Source: Flagellimonas beolgyonensis (GTDB lineage Bacteria > Bacteroidota > Bacteroidia > Flavobacteriales > Flavobacteriaceae). From it: DNA of 64,000 bases. Location of the stretch: the NCBI RefSeq assembly GCF_003992615.1, contig NZ_RZMY01000003.1, positions 542,265-606,264 of the forward strand, given 5' to 3'. Made by a program: the position numbers and the translations under genes. Of this stretch, positions 25,236 through 33,440 are shown one piece after another. The notes beneath the pieces were generated by a model, which did not search any database, was not told the DNA's origin, and saw only the letters and a list, made by a program, of their open reading frames with translations. The stretch's first letter is position 1. The number at the start of each line of letters is the position of its first letter.

Positions 25236-26576
25236 ATGAACCTAAAAAAATACATATCAAGTTTCGTTTTACTTGTCTCCCTGGTTTCCTTTTCGCAAGA
25301 AAAATGGACATTGGATGAGTGTGTGGCCTATGCCATTGAACACAACCTTCAAGTGAAGAACACGGCCTTCAATAACGATTCCAGTAAAGAAAGTTACAGG
25401 CAATCCGTAAGGGACCTGTTGCCCTCGGTGAGTGGATATACCGATTACACCATTCGATATGGTCGATCGGCCGATCCACAAACCAACGATTTTGTGAACA
25501 CCGATTTCTTTAGCAACAATTATTCGTTGGGAGCCAACCTGGATTTGTTTCGGGGATTTCAAAAATTGAATACCATCAAAGCAACCAAGTTTATCTACAA
25601 GGCCACCCAAGAAGATGTGATGCAACAAAAATTCTTGCTGGCTTTTAGGGTGATGCGCGCTTTTTACGATATTCAATTCTATGAAGGGCTTGTTGCCAAC
25701 TCCTTGGAGCAATTGGAAATTTCCCAAGGCAATTTTGATCTGGTCCAAAAACAAGTGGAACTGGGGATAATGGCGGGTGCCGATCTTTATGAAGCGGAAT
25801 CGAACCTGCTGGGTGATAAATTATTGGTGACCCAAAATAAAAACTTACTGGCCAATGCCAAATTAATCCTAATGCAGGAAATGAACCTGACCGATGTTGA
25901 CACCATTGAAATACAGGAAACATTGGAAGAGGTGATTCCAGAACAAAACGAAGAAGTTACTTTGGATTCCATATACCAGACCGCCAGAAATTTTGTACCC
26001 TTGGTAAAATCCCAAGAATATAGGGTCACGGCAGCCAAGAAACAACTGCATGCCACCCGTGGTTCATTATTTCCTTCCCTATCGTTGGTGGCTGGTTATG
26101 GGACCAGTTATTTTGAGACGAATGTGGATGAAAACGGCAATGTGATTCCTTTTAAGACACAGTTCAACGACAATACCTCCAAATTTGTGGGCGCACAGTT
26201 GAACATCCCTATAAGCAATGGATGGTCGGCCCACTCTAGGGCCAAACAGCAAAAGATTGCCTATATGCAGGCCAAGAACAACCTGGAGATCCAAGAGCAG
26301 GAATTGTTCAAACTTATCCAGCAATTGGTTCAGGACAACCAGGCCATATTGGCAGAATATGACCAAAGCACACAAAAGGTAAAAGCCCAACAATTGGCCT
26401 TTACCATTGCACAAAAGCGCTACGAAAAAGGACTGATCAACGCTTTGGAATTGTTTCAGGCCAAAAACCTTTATGGCATCGCACAAAACGAAAACCTACA
26501 GGCAGCGCTCAAGCTGAAGGTGAACCAACGCACTATCGATTTTTACAGCGGTCTGCCCATTTTTAATATCAACTAA
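25236..26576 (+). CDS. TolC family outer-membrane efflux protein
   Basis: The 446-residue protein has a signal peptide (about 1-21, ending LVSFSQ) and two outer-membrane-efflux repeats of long amphipathic helices. Examples are QKFLLAFRVMRAFYDIQFYEGLVANSLEQLE and, in the second repeat, LFKLIQQLVQDNQAILAEYDQSTQKVKAQQL, which begins the ARQKYEKGL-type motif (AQKRYEKGLINALELFQAKN). It trimerises into an outer-membrane and periplasmic tunnel. It is the first gene of the operon, 8 bp before the HlyD-type adaptor, and would provide the exit duct for the ABC permeases downstream. Confidence 0.92.
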   Translation: MNLKKYISSFVLLVSLVSFSQEKWTLDECVAYAIEHNLQVKNTAFNNDSSKESYRQSVRDLLPSVSGYTDYTIRYGRSADPQTNDFVNTDFFSNNYSLGANLDLFRGFQKLNTIKATKFIYKATQEDVMQQKFLLAFRVMRAFYDIQFYEGLVANSLEQLEISQGNFDLVQKQVELGIMAGADLYEAESNLLGDKLLVTQNKNLLANAKLILMQEMNLTDVDTIEIQETLEEVIPEQNEEVTLDSIYQTARNFVPLVKSQEYRVTAAKKQLHATRGSLFPSLSLVAGYGTSYFETNVDENGNVIPFKTQFNDNTSKFVGAQLNIPISNGWSAHSRAKQQKIAYMQAKNNLEIQEQELFKLIQQLVQDNQAILAEYDQSTQKVKAQQLAFTIAQKRYEKGLINALELFQAKNLYGIAQNENLQAALKLKVNQRTIDFYSGLPIFNIN

Positions 26577-26584
26577 AAACAACC

Positions 26585-27835
26585 ATGGATATACAATTAG
26601 AAAAAAAGAAAGGACTAAAACCAAAGCACTACGGTTATATCGCATTGGGAATTTTGCTCCTATTTGTGGGATGGAAACTGATCTTTGCCACAAGCTTGTC
26701 CACTTTTAGGACGGAAAAGGAACGGCTTTCCATTGCAACGGTCACCGACGGCAAGTTTGATGACTATATTACCATTAATGGTAACGTTGCTCCAATTGCC
26801 ACCATTTATATGGATGCTTATGAAGGCGGGAGGGTTTCGGAAAAGTTGATCGAGGAAGGCTCCATGGTCAAGAAAGGCGACATCATCCTGAAACTGGAAA
26901 ACATGGCGCTTTACGAGCAAATATTGGCCAGCGAAAGTAACCTCGCGCTCAAGCAAAACGATTTGCGCTCCACCAAACTTACCTTCGATTCCCGACAGGT
27001 GGAAGGAAAAAAATCGTTGGCCACGGCTCAATATGATCTACAAAGAGCCAAACGTAATTTTGAGCAGAACCAAGAGTTGTATGCCGATGAATTGATCTCA
27101 AAAGAAGTCTATTTGAAAGCCAAAGAGGATTATGAACTGGCACAAAAACAACATGAAATAGTTAAGCTACAGACCGAACAGGATGACCAATTGCGGGAAA
27201 CTTCCCTAAAAGGACTGGATACTGATTTGGAGCGGATGCACAAGACCCTTTCCATGGTGTACGAACGCTTGGACCACCTCAACGTAAGGGCCCCTGCCGA
27301 TGGCCAATTGGGCTTTTTGGATGCCGAAATCGGGCAAAACATCCAACAAGGACAGCGCATTGGACAGATCAACGTATTGACCGACTTTAAAATTGAGGCC
27401 GATATCGACGAACATTATATCGATCGTGTAAAACGTGACCTATCTGCCTCCTTGGAGCGCAACGGAAACGAATACAAACTTCGTGTGCGCAAGGTTTATC
27501 CCGAAGTACGAAACGGAAGGTTCCGCGTGGATTTGGTTTTTGTGGATGAAAAGCCCGAAACCATAAGGGCAGGGCAAAGCTATAACATCAGATTGCAGTT
27601 GGGCGAATCCAATGACGCGCTTTTGTTGCCGAAGGGTGGATTTTTCCAAAGTACCGGGGGCCAATGGGTGTTTGTGGTAGATCCGAATGGCAATGAAGCC
27701 ATTAGGCGAAATGTGCGATTGGGCAAACAAAATTCAAGATATTATGAGGTCCTGGAAGGGCTTCAACCAGGAGAACAGGTCATCACCAGTAACTATGATA
27801 CGTTTGGTGATGCGGAACGGATCGTGCTCAAATGA
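26585..27835 (+). CDS. HlyD/MacA-type periplasmic adaptor
   Basis: The 416-residue membrane-fusion protein has one N-terminal helix (about 19-37, YIALGILLLFVGWKLIF). It continues with a lipoyl half-motif (EGSMVKKGDIILKLENMAL), a long coiled-coil hairpin (about 110-220, with ENMALYEQILASESNLALKQ and LAQKQHEIVKLQTEQDDQL), the second lipoyl half (VRAPADGQLGFLDAEIGQNIQQG) and a beta-barrel domain. It bridges an inner-membrane ABC permease and TolC. The adaptor sits between TolC and the first ATPase, so a MacAB-TolC-like tripartite machine is inferred. Confidence 0.92.
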   Translation: MDIQLEKKKGLKPKHYGYIALGILLLFVGWKLIFATSLSTFRTEKERLSIATVTDGKFDDYITINGNVAPIATIYMDAYEGGRVSEKLIEEGSMVKKGDIILKLENMALYEQILASESNLALKQNDLRSTKLTFDSRQVEGKKSLATAQYDLQRAKRNFEQNQELYADELISKEVYLKAKEDYELAQKQHEIVKLQTEQDDQLRETSLKGLDTDLERMHKTLSMVYERLDHLNVRAPADGQLGFLDAEIGQNIQQGQRIGQINVLTDFKIEADIDEHYIDRVKRDLSASLERNGNEYKLRVRKVYPEVRNGRFRVDLVFVDEKPETIRAGQSYNIRLQLGESNDALLLPKGGFFQSTGGQWVFVVDPNGNEAIRRNVRLGKQNSRYYEVLEGLQPGEQVITSNYDTFGDAERIVLK

Positions 27836-27898
27836 TCCAGAAGTGTAACAGCAATGAAAAAAAGAGTCTTTAATATATCTTAAACAACCATCAAAGAA

Positions 27899-28594
27899 AT
27901 GATACAGATCAAAAATCTTAAAAAGAGTTTCCGAACAGAGGAAGTGGAAACGTTGGCCCTGAACGGGGTAAACCTGAATGTGGCCGAAGGGGAATTTGTC
28001 GCCATTATGGGCCCATCCGGATGCGGTAAATCCACCTTGTTGAACATCATAGGCATGTTGGACAACCCGACCGACGGCAGCTACAATTTTGCCGGACACG
28101 AAGTAGGTGGCTTAAAAGAAAGTCAACGCACACAACTCAGAAAAGGAAATTTGGGTTTTGTCTTCCAGAGTTTCAACCTGATCGATGAGCTTACTGTTTT
28201 CGAAAATGTGGAGTTGCCGCTTATTTATTTGAAAATGAGCAAAGCGGAAAGAAAGGAGAAAGTCCAGAAAGTATTGGAGCGCATGAAAATTGCCCACAGG
28301 GAAAAGCACTTCCCACAACAACTTTCGGGAGGTCAGCAACAAAGGGTGGCCATAGCCCGTGCGGTAGTGACCAACCCCAAACTGATATTGGCGGATGAGC
28401 CAACGGGTAACCTGGATTCCAAGAACGGTATCGAGGTGATGAACCTTCTTACCGAGTTGAACCAAGAAGGGACCACGATTGTAATGGTAACCCACTCCGA
28501 TCGCGATTCGCACTACGCGCACAGGGTCATCAACCTGTTCGACGGTCAAATAGTGACCGAAAGCCAGAACAAACCTATGGGAGCCATGGTCTAA
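27899..28594 (+). CDS. ABC ATPase of the MacB/LolD type (first of two)
   Basis: The 231-residue ATPase has all catalytic motifs intact: Walker A GPSGCGKST (38-46), Q-loop in FVFQSFNLI, signature LSGGQQQRVA near 141, Walker B LILADEP, D-loop GNLDSK and H-loop VTHSD. Members of this subfamily power FtsX-like permeases that do mechanical work across the periplasm rather than classic pumping. It precedes eight such permeases, 30 bp before the first, and is the likely shared motor. A second, less canonical ATPase lies at the far end of the operon. Confidence 0.93.
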   Translation: MIQIKNLKKSFRTEEVETLALNGVNLNVAEGEFVAIMGPSGCGKSTLLNIIGMLDNPTDGSYNFAGHEVGGLKESQRTQLRKGNLGFVFQSFNLIDELTVFENVELPLIYLKMSKAERKEKVQKVLERMKIAHREKHFPQQLSGGQQQRVAIARAVVTNPKLILADEPTGNLDSKNGIEVMNLLTELNQEGTTIVMVTHSDRDSHYAHRVINLFDGQIVTESQNKPMGAMV

Positions 28595-28624
28595 GAGTTT
28601 ATTCATCAATCATAAACGAACATT

Positions 28625-30982
28625 ATGTTCAGGAACTATCTAAAAATCGCTTGGCGAAATCTTTGGAAAAACAAAGGCTTCACTGCCCTAAATATTATTG
28701 GGCTTGCCATAGGTATTACCTGTACTGGCCTAATATTGCTTTGGGTGGAAGACGAAGTAAACTACGACAGTGTTTTTCCCAAACAGGATCAGTTATACTA
28801 TGTGCCCACCAACAACTTGTACGAAGGTGAATGGCGTACGTTTTACGAATCTGCACCAGGGCCCCTGGCAAAAGCAATAAAAGATGAAGTTCCTGGCGTA
28901 ATTGGCAGCGCTAGAACCGTAGCGGAAAATCTGTTGTTTACGGTTAACGACAATGGCATTAACAAATCTGGTCGCTTTGTAGATCCGGATTTTTTAAGCA
29001 TGTTCAGCCTTTCTTTTGTTGAAGGAAATAGGGCGAATGCCTTAAAGGATTTTGATGCCATTGTGATTTCAAGAAAGTTGGCGACCCAATTGTTCGGCCA
29101 AGAGTCAAATGCTTTGGGCAAAGTGATCAGGGTCAACAATGAATCCAATTATCGAGTAACCGGAGTTTTTGAAGACTTGCCCAATAATGTAACCGTCAAA
29201 TTTGATTGGGTTGCCCCCTTTGAAAGGTTCGCTGTTGGAAAAGACTGGATCAATGAATACCAAAATGGATTTGCCGACATCTTTGTTGAGCTTACACCGG
29301 AAGCTGATTTTGAAACGGTGAACGCAAAAGTGGAAAAGCTGATTCCTTCCAAGACCGGTAAAGAAGGGAAATATGCCTTTTTGCACCCAATGAAAGATTG
29401 GCATTTACGGTCCAGTTTTGAGAACGGTAAAAAAGTTGGTGGACAGATTGTTTATGTGCGATTATTTTCTGTGATCGCAATAATAATTTTGCTTATCGCC
29501 TGCATCAATTTTATGAATCTTTCCACGGCAAGCAGTGAAAAAAGGGCCAAGGAAGTGGGCGTGCGCAAAGTGTTGGGTTCCAACAAAAAAAGATTGATCC
29601 TGCAGTTTATGGCCGAAGCATTGCTTACCGCAACAATGGCCACCATTTTGAGTGTATTACTGTTGGTACTTCTTCTCCCCAAGTTCAATATTCTTGTGCA
29701 AAAGCAAATTGAATTAAACCTCTTCAATTACACCCATTTGTTTGCTCTTTTGGGAATCAATCTATTTTGCGGTGTTCTTGCCGGATGGTACCCCGCCTTT
29801 TATCTCTCCTCTTTCAAACCAATAAAAATAATTAAGGGAATAAAGGTGAAAGAAGGCAGCGCTCCTTTAATTCGAAAAGGCTTGGTCGTCGTACAGTTCA
29901 CTTTTTCCATAGTGTTTATAATCAGTACCATTATTGTATACCAGCAGATTGGGCATGTTCAAAGCCGCGATATGGGATATGATCGCGAAAATCTTATTCA
30001 ACTACCCGTAAATGGCAATGTATTAAAGGATTTTGTTCCTATAAAACAAGAAATGATTGCGTCTGGCACTGTTGAAAATGTTGCTCTTTTAAATACGTCC
30101 ATACTTTCAGGGGGCAGTAATAGTTCTGGTTGGGAATGGCCAGGAGGTAAAGACACCAAGGATGTGCTCATTTCCCATAGGTTCGTTAGTTCCGGCTTTT
30201 TTGACACTGCGGGACTGGAAATCATTGAAGGCCATGGTTTTAGTGACAATGTCGAACTGGACAGCACAAACGTGTTGATAACCCAATCCCTTGCCAAATT
30301 AATGGGCGATGAAACCGCTATAGGCAAAACGATCCGCCGCGATGAAGACCAGTTTACGGTAATCGGTGTAGTCAAGGATTTTTTATACGGCAATTTGTAT
30401 AACACAAGTGATCCGGTCATGTTCTACAATTACCCTCAATATACCTATAACATGTACGTAAGGGCAAAGCCCGGCTATACCATGTCTTCAATTCTTGCCT
30501 CCATGGAAAAAGTGATGAAAAAATACAATCCGGCTTTTCCATTTGAGTACGAATTTGTCGATGATGCGTTTAGTTCAAGATTCAAAAGCGAAAAACTTGT
30601 GGGCAACCTTTCACAAATTTTTGCGCTCCTTGCCATAATCATTTCTTGTTTAGGACTATTTGGCCTTTCCACATTTACTGCAGAGCAGCGGAGAAAGGAA
30701 ATAGGCATACGAAAAGTTCTTGGGGCAACCGTGGCCAAGATTGGTCAAATGCTTTCCATGGACTTTGCCAAGTTGGTGCTGCTCAGTCTGCTCATTGGTT
30801 TTCCAATAGCTTATTTTTTTATGGAAAATTGGCTCGAAGGCTTTGCCTATAGAATCGAAATCCATTGGTGGGTGTTTGCCCTTGCCGGGATTATTGCCCT
30901 GGGCATTGCTCTTTTCACAGTAAGTTTTCAATCCATCAGGGCGGCACTGACCAACCCCATCAAAAGTTTACGAAACGAATAA
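28625..30982 (+). CDS. FtsX/MacB-type permease 1 of 8
   Basis: The 785 residues form two fused FtsX half-permeases with eight predicted membrane helices: TM1 about 18-42, periplasmic MacB core 1 (43-280), TM2-4 (about 282-400), TM5 about 428-448, periplasmic core 2, and TM6-8 near the C-terminus. Both coupling helices are canonical (KEVGVRKVLGS and KEIGIRKVLGA) and should dock on the ATPase. The segment MKDWHLRSSFENGKKVGG recurs nearly unchanged in permease 3. It ends NPIKSLRNE like its neighbours. The substrate is unknown; a MacB-like efflux or envelope-remodelling role is inferred from the operon. Confidence 0.88.
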   Translation: MFRNYLKIAWRNLWKNKGFTALNIIGLAIGITCTGLILLWVEDEVNYDSVFPKQDQLYYVPTNNLYEGEWRTFYESAPGPLAKAIKDEVPGVIGSARTVAENLLFTVNDNGINKSGRFVDPDFLSMFSLSFVEGNRANALKDFDAIVISRKLATQLFGQESNALGKVIRVNNESNYRVTGVFEDLPNNVTVKFDWVAPFERFAVGKDWINEYQNGFADIFVELTPEADFETVNAKVEKLIPSKTGKEGKYAFLHPMKDWHLRSSFENGKKVGGQIVYVRLFSVIAIIILLIACINFMNLSTASSEKRAKEVGVRKVLGSNKKRLILQFMAEALLTATMATILSVLLLVLLLPKFNILVQKQIELNLFNYTHLFALLGINLFCGVLAGWYPAFYLSSFKPIKIIKGIKVKEGSAPLIRKGLVVVQFTFSIVFIISTIIVYQQIGHVQSRDMGYDRENLIQLPVNGNVLKDFVPIKQEMIASGTVENVALLNTSILSGGSNSSGWEWPGGKDTKDVLISHRFVSSGFFDTAGLEIIEGHGFSDNVELDSTNVLITQSLAKLMGDETAIGKTIRRDEDQFTVIGVVKDFLYGNLYNTSDPVMFYNYPQYTYNMYVRAKPGYTMSSILASMEKVMKKYNPAFPFEYEFVDDAFSSRFKSEKLVGNLSQIFALLAIIISCLGLFGLSTFTAEQRRKEIGIRKVLGATVAKIGQMLSMDFAKLVLLSLLIGFPIAYFFMENWLEGFAYRIEIHWWVFALAGIIALGIALFTVSFQSIRAALTNPIKSLRNE

Positions 30983-30997
30983 ATCAATCAAGATCGA
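30966..30997 (+). repeat. Direct repeat copy A at the permease 1-2 junction
   Basis: This 32-base stretch covers the last codons of permease 1 and the intergenic spacer. It is identical to 33404-33435 at the permease 2-3 junction. The flanking ATG and first codons (ATGTTTAAAAA) are also alike in both copies. Confidence 0.85.
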
Positions 30998-31002
30998 ACA
31001 AC

Positions 31003-33420
31003 ATGTTTAAAAACCACCTAAATATCGCTTGGAGAACCATTAAAAAAGACAGGCTCTTCACTGTTATCAAAATAGGAGGTTTTGCTGTGGGCATTGCTGC
31101 CTGTATTTTGATTGCCCTTTATATTCGGAATGAACTGAGCTACGATAAGCATTACGCCAAAAAGGACCAGATTTACAGAGTGGTAATGCAAGGCGTGCTC
31201 CAAGGCGAAGTGATGAAAAGCACCCACTTTCAACTGCCTTTTGCCGATGCGCTCCAATCTGACTTTCCAGAAATTATCAAAGCAGGAAAAGTAAATACCA
31301 TTGAAATTTTTGGCGCCGGAAAACGGGGAATGCGTCTGTCAGGGGAGCAAGAGAACACCTTTGAGGAGAACTTTATTCTGGCCGATCAAGAAGCGTTCGA
31401 TATTTTGGAGGTGACCCTTGTGCAAGGCGACCCAAAAACCGCACTGACGGAACCTAAGAGCCTTATACTATCGGCATCCAAAGCGCGGAAATATTTTCCG
31501 AATGGTAATGCTTTGGGGCAAACGATAATCTTGGACAACGATGCTTCCAATCCCTACACCGTTACAGGGGTGATGGAAGATATACCTGAAAATTCACATC
31601 TCGATTTTGATTTTCTTCTTCCCATAGAAGACCCCTATGGCAGTTGGACCAACCAGAATTACTTTACCTACGTATTGGTCAACCCCAACACCAATATTCA
31701 GGAATTGGAGCAAAAAATGTCCTCCATTGTTGAAAAATATGTTATTCCCGCTCAAATAAAAAGAGGCCGCTCAGCCGATTTTATCGACGTATTGAGAACG
31801 GTGGAATACAAATTACAGCCGGTAACGGACATCTATCTTAAATCGGACCTGAAAATGCAAGATGGCCTTAAGCACGGCAACATCAAATTTGTTTGGTTGT
31901 TTGCGGCCATTGCTGCTTTTGTGTTGGTTTTGGCCATAATCAATTTTATCAATCTTTCCACGGCCAAATCGGCCAATAGAGCCAAAGAGGTGGGGCTTAG
32001 AAAAACCATTGGGGCCTACCGTAAAAACCTTGTAAACCAGTTTCTTACCGAGTCCGTGGTGTTCAGCATCATTGCCTTTGTTTTGGGCATAGCCATGGCA
32101 TGGGCGTTACTTCCCACTTTTAATGAAATCGCGGCCAAAAGCATGGTGCTTCCTTGGTCCGTTTGGTGGTTTTTGCCATCTCTATTGGCGAGTGCTTTGC
32201 TCGTTGGCATTCTGGCGGGATTGTACCCGGCTTTTTATCTGTCTGCCTTCAAGCCCGTGAATGTATTGAAAGGAACGTTAAGCATTGGAAGTAAAAGTGG
32301 AAGGTTGCGAAGTGGCCTGGTCATTTTCCAATTTACCACTTCGGTAATATTGATCATTGGCACCTTGATCATTTATCGTCAGATGGACTTCATCACCCAA
32401 AAGGAATTAGGCTACGACAAAGAACGGGTTGTGGTTTTGGAGGGAACCAACATTCTCGGGGATAAGATGGAGTCTTTCAAAGATCAACTTGCGACCTTAT
32501 CCCAAATCAAAGATGTAACCGCCACCAATTATTTGCCCATTGAGGGAGGCAGCCGTAACGGCAACACCTTTAATATAGAAGACCAGGACGACGGGGGCAG
32601 AGGTATTCCAGCCCAAATCTGGAGAGTGGATTACGACTATATAAAAACATTGGGGATCCAACTTATAAAAGGAAGGGATTTTTCGAAGGAGTTTGCTTAC
32701 GATTCCATCAATTCCATCGTAATCAATTCCCAAATGGCCTCAGACTTGGGACTACAAGATCCCATTGGAAAAAAGTTGGAGAATGGCGGCCAAACCTTTA
32801 CAGTCATTGGTGTTATAGAAGATTTTCACTTTAAATCCTTAAAAGAGGATATTTCTGCACTTTCCTTGGTCATAGGCAAAGATTTCGGAGCCGTGTCCAT
32901 CAAACTGGAAAAAGGGAATCCTTCAGATGCCCTGGCAGCCATAGAAAATGTGTGGAACAGGAATGTGCCCAACCAAGCGCTCAGTTATACATTTTTGGAA
33001 CAAGAATTTGCCCAAATGCATTTGGATGTTCAGCGTATGGGAGAAATTTTCAACAGTTTTGCCCTCTTTGCCATCCTAGTGGCCTGTTTGGGACTTTTTG
33101 CGCTATCGGCATTCATGGTCGAGCAACGACGAAAGGAAATCAGTATCCGGCGGGTTTTGGGAGCTCCTTTCAAGAACATTTACCAACTGCTCACCTTCGA
33201 CTTCTTAAAACTGATTCTTATTTCCATCTGTTTGGCCATACCTGTGGGATGGATTTTAATGTCCAGATGGTTGGAGGGATTTGCATACCACATTACTATT
33301 GGATGGGGCATATTTTTTACCGCAGGCTTAATAGCACTCAGCATAGCAATACTAACAATCAGTTATCAATCCATTGGAGCTGCATTAATGAAACCCACAA
33401 AAGGTTTACGAAACGAATAA
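31003..33420 (+). CDS. FtsX/MacB-type permease 2 of 8
   Basis: The 805-residue product has the same two-half, eight-helix plan as permease 1. The frame stays open to 30865 inside permease 1, but the ATG at 31003 gives MFKNHLNIAWRTIKKDRLF, the start shared by the family, and a 20-bp spacer equal to those after it. Coupling segments are KEVGLRKTIGA and KEISIRRVLGA; the second is slightly divergent. The C-terminus KPTKGLRNE lacks the usual NP. It has a longer first periplasmic domain than permease 1, which may reflect different partners or substrates. Confidence 0.87.
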   Translation: MFKNHLNIAWRTIKKDRLFTVIKIGGFAVGIAACILIALYIRNELSYDKHYAKKDQIYRVVMQGVLQGEVMKSTHFQLPFADALQSDFPEIIKAGKVNTIEIFGAGKRGMRLSGEQENTFEENFILADQEAFDILEVTLVQGDPKTALTEPKSLILSASKARKYFPNGNALGQTIILDNDASNPYTVTGVMEDIPENSHLDFDFLLPIEDPYGSWTNQNYFTYVLVNPNTNIQELEQKMSSIVEKYVIPAQIKRGRSADFIDVLRTVEYKLQPVTDIYLKSDLKMQDGLKHGNIKFVWLFAAIAAFVLVLAIINFINLSTAKSANRAKEVGLRKTIGAYRKNLVNQFLTESVVFSIIAFVLGIAMAWALLPTFNEIAAKSMVLPWSVWWFLPSLLASALLVGILAGLYPAFYLSAFKPVNVLKGTLSIGSKSGRLRSGLVIFQFTTSVILIIGTLIIYRQMDFITQKELGYDKERVVVLEGTNILGDKMESFKDQLATLSQIKDVTATNYLPIEGGSRNGNTFNIEDQDDGGRGIPAQIWRVDYDYIKTLGIQLIKGRDFSKEFAYDSINSIVINSQMASDLGLQDPIGKKLENGGQTFTVIGVIEDFHFKSLKEDISALSLVIGKDFGAVSIKLEKGNPSDALAAIENVWNRNVPNQALSYTFLEQEFAQMHLDVQRMGEIFNSFALFAILVACLGLFALSAFMVEQRRKEISIRRVLGAPFKNIYQLLTFDFLKLILISICLAIPVGWILMSRWLEGFAYHITIGWGIFFTAGLIALSIAILTISYQSIGAALMKPTKGLRNE

Positions 33421-33435
33421 ATCAATCAAGATCGA
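33404..33435 (+). repeat. Direct repeat copy B at the permease 2-3 junction
   Basis: This stretch is identical over 32 bases to 30966-30997, again spanning the end of one permease gene and the spacer before the next. Together the two copies bracket permease 2. Confidence 0.85.
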
Positions 33436-33440
33436 TCATC

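Noticed and set aside
30865..31002. N-terminal extension of permease 2
   Set aside because: It overlaps the end of permease 1 in another frame. ATG 31003 gives the family start and the standard 20-bp spacer.
32952..33440. N-terminal extension of permease 3
   Set aside because: It is an out-of-frame reading of permease 2. ATG 33441 gives MFKNYLKIAWRN as in the other members.
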